64,000 nt of DNA, taken from the NCBI GenBank assembly GCA_028641055.1, contig CM054059.1, forward strand, positions 435,864,167 to 435,928,166, written 5' to 3'. Source of the stretch: Alopecurus myosuroides (taxonomy: Eukaryota > Streptophyta > Magnoliopsida > Poales > Poaceae). The notes under the pieces are model-generated. The model was not told the DNA's origin. It ran no database searches and saw nothing but the letters and a program-made list of their open reading frames with translations. Positions within the stretch are counted from its first letter, which is position 1. Each line of letters opens with the position of its first letter. Shown one piece after another: positions 53,413-64,000 of this stretch. Both the position numbers and the translations under genes were made by a program.

Positions 53413-53588
53413 AAAATAGAGTCGATCACATTCATAACATATAGTAGATCACACATAACACAAACATAGAGTCGATCACATTCATAACATAGAGTCGATC
53501 ACATTCACAAAAGATACCCATTACATATATATACTAGCTAAGATACCCATTACATGCGCGCATATATATCGAACGCATATATACATAT

Positions 53589-54287
53589 CTATGGCTCCGC
53601 CGAGTAGATGCGGAACAACTCGTACGAGACATATGCATCTATGGCGGCATACTGGACGTTCTTCAAGTCCAGTGGGGTCTTCTCCCAATAACGGTGATTC
53701 TTCGAGGGGAAATCAGTCTTCATCCTGTGTAGCCCTGGTGGATGAAGGTAGTTGTCATGACAGCCATCCCGGTCTTTGGCCCGTTCAACTGGATAAGACT
53801 CTGAAGATCAATGTAGTGATCTTCAGGAATCATAATACCAATGCGCATCAACTTCACACGGTCTTGCGTGATGTCAACGCTGCAAAAGTCAAACCCCGTG
53901 TTGACAAGAAAATCAACAAGGGCCGGACAATTCTTTGAACTACTGCAACAACAAAAATAGGATATGTGTTAGATATGTTGCAACACATGTATTCTTCACA
54001 TGCAACAAAAAATCGAATTATGCAAGTGTACGGGTGCTTTACCTTGACCATTGGAAGATCAACACAGACTGCTTGAACGCGATCTGGATGACGGCAACAT
54101 CCCTCTGATTCGCCGTGTACTCCAGATCGAGCCCAAAGAACCGGTGTTCATCGGGAGATGCAAGATAGAGATCGGTCAAATGACCCAGAGCTTCGTGCAG
54201 CCTCTCGGCACTGTTGGTGTAGAGCACGTCCAGAAACTTGCCGCATGGTGTGGGACCTTCGTATTGCTGCCAAACTGCTTCAGCCAT
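53589..54287 (-). pseudogene. Captured WRN-type 3'-5' exonuclease-like gene in the CACTA element
   Basis: It reads on the minus strand. Exon 1 is 54287-54043, from ATG to a GT donor. An intron of 100 bp ends in TTGTTGTTGCAG. Exon 2 is 53942-53589, ending in TAG. Exon 1 encodes FFGLDLEYTAN, the Exo I D-x-E motif of DEDD exonucleases, and VAVIQIAF. Exon 2 carries FCSVDITQD and, near the end, VQYAAIDAYVSYELFRIY, the Exo III Y-x3-D motif. Near 53750 the frame shifts, so the two halves are not in one frame without an indel or a further small intron. In intact proteins this domain trims 3' DNA or RNA ends. A transposon capturing a host gene is the simplest reading. Confidence 0.75.
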
Positions 54288-57200
54288 TGCGTGTGTGTGC
54301 TTGGTGGATCGAGAGAGATGAGGAGGAAGAAGAGAGTACAGTACAGAGAGCGAGGAAGAAACAGAGAGCGAGTGGAATGGCGCCCTTCTGCCTCGCTCGC
54401 GACATAAAAACCGCCGCTGGGGAGGCGAGAAGTTTGATCTTTAGTCCCGGTTGGCCACGGGAACGGGGAATAAAGGACCAATAGTCCCGGGCGGCCAGGT
54501 CAACCGGAATTAATTCCCTCCACGCGCCGCAACGCGCTTCCCAACCCGCGACGTATGACCTTCTGTCCCGGGTCTCCTCCCGACCCGGGACTAAAGACTC
54601 ATTAGTCACGGGGCGCGACGTTTGGGGACTGATGCTGGCGTACCGAAGGCCTTTTTTCTACTAGTGCTCTCTATTTCACAGATGCTGCAAATGCTGAGGA
54701 TGATGACGAGGATGAGGACGAGAGAGCCCTTGAGGCCAATCCTCTATCAGTTGCTGCACCTGCTACCCGCAAGCGGACCGGCAGCGGCCCTAGAGCCCCC
54801 CGCCAAAAAGAAGAAGGCGACCGAGAAGGCGACCAAGAAGGTCGTGAAGAGAACAAGGCGAACAATTCCCTCCACCACAGCGTAAGTTTCTTCTCGGTTG
54901 CATGTTTCAGTTTACCTTGTTCTTCTCGGTTGACTCCCAATCCTTTTGCTTCACTGTTTTCTCTTGATTTCCTCTGCCCTTTTCTAATTTCTGATTTCAC
55001 CTCCCTTATCAGAGCTCCCTTAGATGCGAGTGCTGCTCTTGCATCCACCGAGACCCAGAAGAAGGCTGCCATCGATGTCGACAATCTAATCGACCTCGAT
55101 GGCGACGAGAACAATGCCGCCAATGCATCAACAGAGGGCACTGATGCCCAGAACGCCGAGCCAGAGCCGCAGTTCCGCGCCAAGCAGGAGGCGCAGGATG
55201 CTGCTCATCAGGAGAAGCCACCTTCCCCTCCGGCCGACACCGCCGAGGGGAATCAAGATCAAGATACAGAGATGCACCACGACGCCGCCGTCGAGCGGCC
55301 AGGAGCAGAACAGGAGCAGCCAGCCACAGGGGGTGCTGCGCAAGAAGATCCTGCGTCCCAGGCGCGGGTGGAAGCAATGGATATCTCCCAGCCTGATCCT
55401 GCTGCTGAACAGCGGGTAGAGGACGCGACTGGGCGCTACCCTCTGAGCGACGTGCAACCAGACGCCGCGCAGAGTAGCGCCCATCCGGATGGCGCATCAG
55501 GCAGCGCGTCCCTGGCGCCACCAACCGACCAAGGTGGCGCCCAGCCAGACTCCTCCCTGGTGCCACAACCCACAGCTGCAACCGGCCCTTCCGCCAAGCC
55601 GGTTACTAGGAAGAGTGCCCAAGATGCTGCCGAGAAGGAGACAGCCGAGAAGGAGAGAGCTGAGAAGAAGACGGCTGAGAAGAAAGACACCGAGAAGAAG
55701 AAAGCCGAGAAGCCAATTTCCGAGAAGCCAACTGCTCAGAAGGAGAAAGCAAAGAAGAGAGCTGCCGACATGCCCCCGCCAACATCAGCTGGCCAGTCCA
55801 GGCAGCTGGTTATCCGCAATCCCAGTGCGGTTCCTGCCGCCGCTACTATAGCTGATCAGCCCCTCTACCCTGATTACATGGTGAAGGTCAGCCAGCAGCA
55901 CCAGGTCGGCTTCTCCCCCACAGACCGGACTCTTGCTCTTCAGAAAGGAAGGAAAGCCGTGGCGGTGGACTCCAGGCCCCCGGCCCCAAATCAAGACAGA
56001 TCCGTCTCCATTGCTTCTCGGGGAGCTCAAGACCAGGCGATAACGTCCCAGAGCCTCGAGCAAGTACTCGACCTGATTGGCTTCATCGACGCCAAGTGGG
56101 ACAGCAAGGTTCTCGGCAACCCCAACTGGAACGGCATCGATCTGGGCGACATCGACCATATGCGTCAGGATTGGAACAAGGTGGACTTGGGTTACAAACC
56201 CATGACCGTCTCGACCACCTCTGCTACTCTGGCTGCCAAGATGTTCGTGCACTGCAAGAACGCAGAAGATCTCGAGCAGTCTTACGCGGTAAGCCTTAAC
56301 TTATCCTTTCCGAGTTGCATCTTTTCTTCTTTTCTACTCGTATCTATTTTCCTTATCCATCACCCAGTCCCCGAGATTCTGGCCGAGTATGCGGACACTC
56401 TCCCGAGTAGCCGCCTTCTCGGGTTGAATCTCAAATACTTTGCCTGACTCTTGTTTCTTTTGTTTCTCAGAATAGTGTACTTAAGCGGACCAACTTGCAC
56501 CGTCAACTTCTCTGGAACCATGCCATTGCCAAGAGGTGTATTGCTGCCCTTGAGAAGGAGAAGGTAGCTGCCAAGGAAGCCGACAAGGAAGTAATGAACA
56601 GCACCATGAGGCTGTCTGAGGTGGAAGGTACGCTTCTAGCTATGCGGTTCTTGCGTTTTTTGTTTACGCCCGCTTCTGCTTTTTTGCGTTAACCATCTCT
56701 ACTCCGCAGGGAAACTGAAAGCCCTGGTTGACGAGCACGAGAACTGTCGTGCCTTCGTTGAGAATGGCGAGGCCACCATCAAGAAGCTTGAAGGTAAACC
56801 ACTGTCTACTCGGTTTGCCCTTGTATCCGTTTCTTTTGCTTTTCCACTGATCGTGCTTTTGCTTTCCGCAGAAGATCATAAGAAATTTGCCGAGGAGCAT
56901 CAAGATTGCCTCAAGCCTGCCGAGGTGCAGGTGCAACTGGCAAGCCAATCAGCTGCTCTGCAGAGTGAGCACGCTACCGAGATGGAGAAGCTACAACTCC
57001 AGCTGCAGAAAGCACTCCAGGATGCTCTCAGCCTTGGTGCCAAGAGGGACAGAGTCATTGCCGAGAAGGCCAAGGCCGAGACAACAGCCAATGCCAAGGT
57101 GAACACCCTCAAACAGGAGTGCGAGGTGCTGACAAAAGCCAATGCTGGGCTCTTCACTCAGCTGGAGGGGCTCCGTTTGCTCCAGGAGAAGCATGTATCC

Positions 57201-58213
57201 AATCAAGAAGCATGGAAGAGCCAGCTGCAGGGGCTGCGCCACGAGTTGAATCGTAAGTTTTCTCCTTTCTGCATCTCTTCTTCTCGGCCCTACCTCGTCT
57301 CCAATTCTGTTACTGAATTTCTCACTTGCTTCTTGCAGAAATCTTCCCTGACATCGTGTCCTCTTGCGCGCCTGCTTTGGCCAAGGCTCAAGCAGCTCGT
57401 ATTGAGAAGGGCGAGGCTGCAGACACCAGAGCTGATATCGAAGATAGCCTGCTGGTGATGCGAGAGTAGTTCGAACGCCTAGCCGGCGTGGGCACTGACC
57501 TGGTGCACACCGCCTTCCAGCTCCACAAGCTCTTCTGGCCTGAGGACCCTGCGCCAACAACTATTTGTGGCCTTGCTCTGAAGCTGCGCAACGTGAAGGC
57601 CGAATTGAAGAAGTGGCGCGCCTCGGGAGCTCGGGCGGGTGCTGATCTGATGCTGCTCTGCGTCGCCTCCTGGTATGAGAATTTGAACATGCAGATTATC
57701 CGCGGGAAGCGCGACAATTCCAAGTGGGAGACGGATCCCAGCTGCGTGACCATGCGCAAGCTGATTGCGCATGAGGTTGCGGAGTATGCTGACACGGCCA
57801 CCTTCATCGATGGCCTCACTGAACCCGACACCGAGGTGGAGGAGGACGAGGAGGAGGATGAAGAATCAGATCCCGAGTTGGGCTTCTTCGATTCACCCAG
57901 GGGCAAAGGGAAAGCCGCGGTCGTCGCGAGTAGCGATGAAGAGGTCGAGGAGATCGACACAGCCGCCCTCGAGTTCGGCACCTCGTCAGGGGCCGCCCTT
58001 GACGACACCGTCAACCTCCGCGCCCCCGAGACCGGCTCCGCCTCCGTGACAACGCCCATCTCGGTGGCCACTGCAACTTCTGAGCAGGTCACCACCGATC
58101 CCGATGCCAAGCAAGCGAGGACTGTTGATGCCAGCACAGAGGCGGACGCCACCAAGGCCACTGAGGAAGACGAAGCAACCAAGGCGAGCACCGAGAACAC
58201 CCCGTCGACCTGA

Positions 58214-58887
58214 ATCTGATTTTTATCCTGCAAACTTTTTACTCAAACACTTATCAGATCCCCGGGATGCCGGGAGCAAATGTATCAGACTATTTTATTC
58301 CGTTGCTACTCATTTTTATTCCCACTTGTTATTTTCAACTTAATCAATTTGTTCAACCTGGGCTGGATGCCGAGTTGCGTTAGTATACGAGTCCCCGAGT
58401 TGCATTTCTTATTCACTCTCCCTTTTCGTCTCAGCTCTACCCGCAACTTGTTGCTTTTTTGGTATTCGAGTCACAAGAGTTAAAGAGTAGAGCTGCAAAT
58501 ACTTAGCCGCTTAGAAACAATCATAGTAACGCAGCCCACCACTTAGCCGAAAAGACAAGACACAGAACGATAATAAAAGCACCCTACTCGGTTCCTGCAC
58601 TCTTCTTTTCCTTAGTAATTTTTCTTGTGCTCATGGACCTTTTGCTTGTTCTCTTGCTTGCCATGAAGCTGGGTTTCGGACAGCAGCAAAGTCGAAGAGT
58701 TGGCATGTAGGTTTTAACACAGTACTCAATGTACCTTTGAATTTTGAAGTAAAGCAACCGAATAGGCAAAAGGTAAAGCCGAGTAAAAACACTTAGAGCA
58801 ATTTTGGACGAGGGCAGTCCCTGAGATCAATTTCAGATTGCAGAGTAGAATTTCAACTTGGATAAGAGGGTACATACACATCTTTGC
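58214..58887. other. Convergent spacer between antisense gene and integrase (Tat-4)
   Basis: It is homologous, inverted, to the Tat-1 spacer 8910-9580. No ORF with a recognisable domain is seen. Confidence 0.6.
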
Positions 58888-59067
58888 TCACGAATGAAAA
58901 CGACGGAGTAGAGCTACATTCCAAGGGCGCTTGGTTTCCTCTCCAGCTTTGTCTGCCCTGTTCGCCTATGGCGGGCGCGCATCTATAAGATAGTAAGCAT
59001 CGTTGTGCAGCGCTTTGCTCACAATGAAAGGCCCTTCCCATGGAGGAGACAACTTGTGCATCCCGGC
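58888..59067 (-). pseudogene. Tat-4 integrase C-terminus (cut by Tat-5)
   Basis: On the minus strand the last part of integrase reads toward a TGA at 58890-58888, matching Tat-1 to about codon 655 of its last ORF. The sequence breaks at 59067, after cccggc, where the LTR of Tat-5 begins. The rest of Tat-4 pol must lie beyond the window. Confidence 0.8.
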
Positions 59068-59521
59068 TGTCGTGGGATAATCACGGCAGATGTTACCAGG
59101 GGTAACTGATCTAGGGGCAAGTCGACACAGGTATTTGGGAGAGGGTTTAGCTCGAAGGAAGACATGGCGAAAAGCAATCTAAGAGCCGGAAAACAACTCG
59201 CCGGATCTCGATATGATTATACTGGATACTCGATAATAGGTGTTACAGTTATGACTTGAATCTATGGCAAACTAAACCTAGGGGCCGGTTTATAAAGCAC
59301 CCGTACACCCCTAACTTGCCTTTCAAGGCACATCTTGAGTCCTACTCGAACTCCACATATAAAGCCTAACTTCCCTTATCGCAACCCACAAGCCGGGTTA
59401 CGAATTTCACAAGCCTTTGAGCCTTCTAGTAACCTTTTTACCCCTATCCGGGTATTGATCAGCTCACCTCGGGCCGGATTATACCTTGAAGTGGGCCTAC
59501 CGGGTTACTATCCCCCCATCA
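59068..59521 (-). repeat. Tat-5 3' LTR
   Basis: On the plus strand it runs from TGTCGTGGGATAATC to CCCCCCATCA. In sense orientation it begins TGATGGGGGG and ends CACGACA. A TTTATAAA box is at 59289-59296. GTAGTCCCCAGG follows at 59522, the inverse of a GGGGACTAC polypurine-tract position like that of Tat-1. Confidence 0.8.
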
Positions 59522-59864
59522 GTAGTCCCCAGGATAGCGCGGGCTTCACAGATCCATTCTTGAAGTGCTCGCTATTCCTTAAAAAGACATGAAACACCCA
59601 AGCTTACGTGAACCGGGTCAAGTTACTTTAACATATGACTAGACATAGCTCCGCAGCGGTCATTCGACAGTTCGATCCTTCCTCGAATGCCCAACGAACA
59701 TTTTCAAATTTGAACCCTAAGATATTAAGGCCCTACTCTTGATAAGGATCCCGGATATCTCGGGACAAATCGCGTTCCAAACACCCGCAACACCAAATCT
59801 GTGCGGATAATTATTGCTCCGTAACCTCCGGCTTTCCAGCCGCGGGCGAGCTCACCACCTTCCT

Positions 59865-59872
59865 TATAAATA
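59865..59872 (+). promoter_or_regulatory. TATA box of the Tat-5 antisense gene
   Basis: TATAAATA, the same octamer as in Tat-1 and Tat-4. Transcription would start near 59900. The 59522-59864 stretch upstream has no ORF that I can support. Confidence 0.65.
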
Positions 59873-60121
59873 TCAGCCGATGGTAACCCTAAGTCATTCA
59901 TCCCGCTTCACCATCCCTTTCCTCCACGCTCCCTCGCAACTTCTGCCACTGGGCTCGCACGCTTCAAGAAAGATAAGGCCACCTCCGGCCGCACTCGTCC
60001 TCAAGCTATCCAGCACCGCCACTAAGCACCGTTGTCACACCCGCGCTTCTTCATCGAGGGCCGTGACGCGACACTCAAGCCGCGCCACGCACCTCCCTCA
60101 CTTCGGACCTCAACTCCTTTG

Positions 60122-60636
60122 GTAAGCCTTTCTCAACCATACAATTTAAGCTCGCAGCCTTTTCAATCTGACCAAGATTGGATCTGGGTCAACCCGTAAA
60201 CTGATTTTCCGATATCATCAAATTGAACCGCTTCGATAGACCTTAGTTCCTTTAGTCACCTGATACGTAGTCGCAGCTCATCCCCGCGCACTTATCGGCC
60301 ATCCAACTTTGCAAAAGATTGCTCGCAAGCTTTTCGATCTAGATCCATTCCACCTTGTTATTTCCGCCTGTCGCATTAACACCCGGAAAATCCTCTTTTT
60401 CCAGCTAATCCTTCCACAATAAAGGCATGGGCAACCATCCATGTACACCCAATTCACCTGAACGTGTAAGTAATTAGCAATTTACTCAACCTCATCTAAC
60501 ACCCGGAAAAATCTTCTGCATTTAATGTCGTAGTGCATTATCCGGGTTTCATTTTAGCCTTCAACGCCTTGACGTCTCCAAACCCGAATGACTTGATGCT
60601 CCGAATCTCACTCCATACATTTCCTGTCCCTTGCAG
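60122..60636 (+). other. 5'-UTR intron of the Tat-5 antisense gene
   Basis: Donor TTTG|GTAAGC at 60121/60122 and acceptor CCCTTGCAG|GTC at 60636/60637, nine bases before the ATG. The non-coding first exon is about 59900-60121. The intron is inferred from splice motifs only. Confidence 0.55.
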
Positions 60637-60645
60637 GTCAACTCC

Positions 60646-63600
60646 ATGGCTCCTAAAAGACAAGGAAGACACCCGGCTTCTGCAAAGGCCTCTCAAACCA
60701 CTTCTGCCAACTGGGGTCGGTCTTCAACGACAAAGGCCAAGCTAGATGGGATGGCCGAGCTAGGAATCCTTCCTTCTCAAAAGGAAATACATTGGAGGGC
60801 TCCTGGCGATGAGACCCGTCCCACTCCTATCGGGAACGAGGTAATTTGCTTTACCGAGCATGTGACCCGGGGATTCCGTCCTCCGGGTCACCCTTTTTTC
60901 CGGGAAGTCTTGAGCCACTACGGCCTCCGGGTGTTCGACATAGGGCCTAACTCTATGCTGAACATCACCCACTTCATAGTTTTGTCCGAGTCGTACTTAC
61001 GCACTCCGCCAAACCTTGTTCTTTTTACCGAATTATTCCAATGCGAACCATGCTATGAGAACGGTAACGGAACGCTTCTTACCTGCGGCGGGGTGTCTAT
61101 CCAGCGCCGCAAACACTCACTGATGCCACCTCTCAACCTGAACTCTGACGCCAAAAACTGGCAATTATCCTTCTTTTATTGCCACGACACTTCTCCGGAC
61201 GGTGAGAAGAAACTGCCGGGTTACTCGGAGACCCCCCTCGAGCCGTCCGAGTCTTTTAGTGCTTTCGCTCCTGACTCTGATAGGGAAGCAATTCGGCCCC
61301 TTTTGGCCGAACTATCGGCCCTTTCAGCCCATGGCCTTCTCGGACTTAACTTGGTAAAGACTTGGGTGGAGTTCCGGGTTCAACCCAACTCCATCCGCTC
61401 AAAGTCGCTGCACGAATACTCGGGTCACGTCACAGATTCCCTTCGCTATTCCACCAAAAACTTCCCTGCCGGTAACACCAACAAGACTATCAAGGGCTTC
61501 CTGACGGAGAGACTAGATGTCATAAAGAACACTACCGGGTTATCCCCGTTCACTCGGGAAAACCCCGCCCCAGCGGTAAGACCTGACTCCTTTTTCTCAT
61601 TTCATTACTTTCATCCCTTATAGCCTCTAACCACCACTTGTGCTTATTTGTTCACAGGATAACGACCCCTTCTGGAAAGTTGAAAATCCTCCTCCTTCTC
61701 AAGACCCTGAAGAGGAAAACGAGTCTGCTGACGATGATGAGGGTACTCTCCCATACCCTTCACACCTGCCCTTCACCTGTGTTATTTCTCTTATCTGATA
61801 CCTATCCGGTTTTCAGGGTCGGGGGATGAAGAGGAGGAAGAAGAAAATGACCCAGAGGCCACCGAGTCTGACCAGGAGCCCCCTGTTGGAAACAAAAGGA
61901 AGGCTAGAGGGGTAGTTGAAAAGGTTCCCTTCTCTTCTATGTCTCGTGCGCCTTACTCCTTTGCTGCTATGCATGAACTTAACGAGCGATTATCACATTC
62001 ACCCTTCTTGAAGGACCCTCTCCCGACTAAACGTAGGGTGACCCGGAATTCTCCGGGGGATGATCCCCTTAACCCGGGTATCTCCACTTCACCCACTCAT
62101 CGGGCCAGTACCCCTCCAGCTCAACCTTCCCAATCTCCTCAACGTCATCCATCTCCTAATCATCCACTTGCCGGGCAATTTCGCGTGCCGCAGCCAGTGC
62201 TCCTGCCGACATCATCCGCCTCCAGCGGCGAGCTTCCCCCGGACTATGCCGTGAACACCGGGTAACTACCTTTACTTACATTTTCTCGTATTAGTTACTT
62301 TTCTTTTTTCCGTATATTCCATTGATCAATGCCTCCCTTCTTTTCTCCAGCGCCACAGTTACGCTAAGCGACCCGAACATCCCTGAATCAGAAGAGCAGG
62401 GAGAAGAGAAGCCGAGTGATGACATGGACGTTGAGGTTGAGGACGAGGCCGAGGATGGAAATGGAGAAGATCCTTTTAAGGACCCAGTCCCACCAAAGAC
62501 TGCATCACCCCAGCCCTCTGAAGAAGTGGACGAAGACATCATTGTAGAGACCAAGTCGGGCTCTCCTATCCCGGACGTTCAAACAATCCGGGTTTCGACC
62601 CCCAAACCCGGAACAACTCCTCCTCAAGAGGGCCAATCCTCCGGCCCTTCTCGACTTCGCCCTGAAGACATGACCTTTGCTCAAATGCTAGATGCCCTTC
62701 ATACCTTGAAGGGCGACGAAGAAAACATACTAGATGCCTTAATAACCAAGCACGAGGTAACCCCGACTAATCATCAATTGTCTCCATGCCTAGTCCCCAA
62801 GTTCCGAGTAATTTACTAGGTAACTTGCTTGGAACTTTGCATAATGTTTCTGGCTGATCCCTCTTCATGCTTCTTTACAGGATTATGTTTCACAGTTGGA
62901 GAAGAAGCTGGCCAAGTCCACCAAGCGTATTGGAAAAGAAACGGCCCTTCGTGAAGCTGCTGAGACTGAGGCTCGCAGGTGCCAAAAGATGACGAAAAAG
63001 TACAGGAAGAGAGCTCACAGGGCTAAGGAAAAACTTACAACTCTTTCTGCTCAAATTGCTGATGTTCACCGTACCGCGACTGGTAAGATTTTTGAATTTC
63101 ACCTTTTTATGACTCGGATTGCTTTGATTTGAACACTTGCACTTGCTTGCCTACTATCTTTACTCCTTTTGCCTTTCTTAGCAGGCCCACGTGATGCTGC
63201 CCCCGAAGAAGATGATGCTGCCAAGCTTAAAACCATCAAGAATACTCTTCGCCAACTTTGCGGCGGAATTAGCTGGATACTTGATGAGCTGCGACTGCCG
63301 GATGTCAAGCCAGATAATATGAAGAGATTACTGGAATTCTGCTCCACGATCCCCGAGTGGATTTGGCATTGGAAACGATCCTCCTGCCGAGTTGGGGTAA
63401 CCCGGGGGCTCGCACTGGCTAAAGCATACGCCCCCAAGCTACAACTTGCCAAACTTATGAGTGGATTTCCAGAGTTCAACTTGGATGGGTCCAAGTTTTT
63501 GCCAAAGGACTTCAAGGCTATTCAGAAAGAAGTCCGCCATCCGGCTAGCGTTATTGCTGACAGCTTGGAGATTGATGAGATTCTCCCTGCTTATGATGCT

Positions 63601-63819
63601 AATGACAAGGTTGTCAAGGCGAACCGCCCCCAGCCGTTCGATATGCTTGCCCGTTGGAAGGAGCAGGCGATCAAGATGAAGGAAGAAGCCGCCAAGAAGG
63701 CCGAGGCCGATTCTGCTCCTGCAACTTCTGCTGCACAATCCGGGACTGCTGCCGACCCGAGTGGCGCCGCAACTACTGGTGGCGACAAGGGCAAGGCCAA
63801 GATGGATCCTGCAGCTTGA
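60646..63819 (+). CDS. Tat-5 antisense spliced gene, six coding exons, intact
   Basis: Coding exons: 60646-61575, 61658-61742, 61817-62261, 62351-62756, 62881-63082, 63185-63819. All introns are GT-AG. The exons sum to 2,703 nt, one open frame of 900 codons plus stop. Exon 1 carries the PF04195-like block (VICFTEHVTRGFRPPGHPF, LSHYGLRVFDIGPNSML). An acidic part with a basic RRVTR segment follows, then a coiled coil (EKKLAKSTKRIGKETALREA), and a helical C-terminus with RSSCRVGVTRGLALAKAYAP. It keeps the general plan of the Tat-1 gene but differs in sequence, exon count and length, so the gene has diverged with its element. No cellular function is known to me. Confidence 0.85.
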
Positions 63820-64000
63820 AGTAATGCCTATCATTTCACACACGTCAGCCGGCAAAGCATCGTTAAAACAGTCTTTACTATTCGTTTAAGCAGAGCGCCT
63901 GTGCTCTTTTGATACTTTATGGTTTTTGTAACACTTTTATTTAAACTCCCAATGCACTTTGCGCCCCCTTTGGGCTTTTGATGAATGTGTCTTTGCATTT
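63820..64000 (+). other. 3' flank of the Tat-5 antisense gene
   Basis: Short AT-rich sequence after the TGA, probably 3' UTR and the start of the spacer to integrase. No gene is seen before the window edge. Confidence 0.5.

Larger units (their letters stand above)
52124..54666. mobile_element. Non-autonomous CACTA element, 2,543 bp
   Basis: It starts CACTAGTAGAAAAAAGGCC and ends with the inverse (GGCCTTTTTTCTACTAGTG), with a 3-bp duplication CTC on both sides. The empty site is seen in Tat-3 (cttcctctctatttcacag near 46970), so the insertion is exact. Subterminal regions carry AGTCCCGG / CCGGGACT repeats. Inside are a 60-bp tandem array, short ATGC-rich repeats (53420-53580) and a captured exonuclease-like gene. 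No transposase is visible. Confidence 0.95.
50644..58213 (+). pseudogene. Tat-4 antisense spliced gene, eight exons, two lesions
   Basis: Exons: 50644-51540, 51864-52047, 54682-54881, 55013-56288, 56471-56627, 56710-56793, 56872-57252, 57339-58213. All borders match Tat-1. Two lesions are private. A 2-nt deletion in exon 3 (ggcggcccta near 54785, where Tat-3 has two more bases) shifts the frame before the basic stretch. A TAG at 57467-57469 lies in exon 8. Otherwise the frame is open. Exon 4 is 55 codons longer than in Tat-1, mostly in the AEK/KK repeats (about 55630-55760). The CACTA element sits in intron 2 and leaves all exons intact. The role is unknown. The protein resembles PF04195 at the N-terminus, then a likely nuclear, coiled-coil protein. 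Confidence 0.87.
49068..59067 (-). mobile_element. Tat-4: minus-strand Tat element, 3' part
   Basis: It comprises the 3' LTR (49068-49942), the antisense gene on the plus strand, the spacer, and the last 180 bp of integrase, where Tat-5 cuts it at 59067. A CACTA element lies in intron 2 of the antisense gene. It inserted into intron 6 of the Tat-3 antisense gene in the same orientation. The other end is beyond the window. Confidence 0.88.
59068..64000 (-). mobile_element. Tat-5: divergent minus-strand Tat element, 3' part
   Basis: It has a 454-bp LTR (59068-59521), the polypurine-tract position and an antisense spliced gene on the plus strand. The family differs from Tat-1: the LTR is shorter and the dispersed motif is CCGGGTTA / ACCCGG rather than CCGAGTAG. 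The window ends before its pol region. Confidence 0.8.

Noticed and set aside
54280..54609. Frames at the right end of the CACTA element
   Set aside because: They cover subterminal AGTCCCGG repeats and promoter-like DNA with no domain.

Overview
This window looks like intergenic DNA from a large-genome grass. Nested LTR retrotransposons and two DNA transposons fill it, and I found no host single-copy gene, rRNA, tRNA or CRISPR array. A Pooideae/Triticeae-type genome (wheat, barley, rye relatives) fits best: two LTRs open with TGATACGTC, there is a CACTA element with AGTCCCGG-type subterminal repeats, and there are long gypsy LTRs. The species assignment is inference. All family names below come from domain order and motifs, not from database searches.

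Layout, left to right. (1) 1-1059 and 16037-20861 are two halves of a minus-strand Ty3/gypsy element of the Tat type (Tat-2). It is split by Tat-1 (1060-16036, plus strand), a complete 14,977-bp relative with two 875-bp LTRs and the 5-bp target duplication ATACT. (2) 20862-32730 is a Tekay/Del-like chromovirus with a 4.6-kb 3' LTR and a truncated 5' LTR, joined directly to truncated Tat-2. It carries an extra ORF before gag and a gag-pol with a C-terminal chromodomain. (3) 32731-36439 holds older LTR fragments and unassigned AT-rich DNA. (4) 36440-43929 is a decayed Athila-like gypsy element interrupted by a 750-bp hAT-type element. (5) 43930-49067 is the 3' end of a third Tat element (Tat-3, minus strand), cut by a fourth (Tat-4, 49068-59067, minus strand). 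Tat-4 holds a 2.5-kb CACTA element with a captured exonuclease-like gene and is cut by a divergent fifth Tat element (Tat-5, 59068 to the window end).

The most striking content is a long spliced gene on the antisense strand of the Tat elements, between integrase and the 3' LTR, with its own TATA box. In Tat-1 eight exons join into one open frame of 1,301 codons although the sense gag-pol of the same copy is broken. In Tat-5 a diverged version has six coding exons (900 codons) plus a 5'-UTR intron, also fully open. Tat-3 and Tat-4 carry the same exon structure with private lesions. Exon length differences among copies are multiples of three, apart from one 2-nt lesion, which points to protein-level constraint. 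The N-terminus resembles the family annotated as 'putative gypsy type transposon' (PF04195, by recollection). The rest is acidic, has a basic NLS-like stretch, and then coiled-coil segments.

Other notable signals are a TAG codon between protease and reverse transcriptase shared by Tat-1 and Tat-2, a 21-bp in-frame minisatellite in pol whose core equals the element's polypurine-tract core, and a two-exon acidic mini-ORF inside the Tekay-like LTR with a GC-AG intron.
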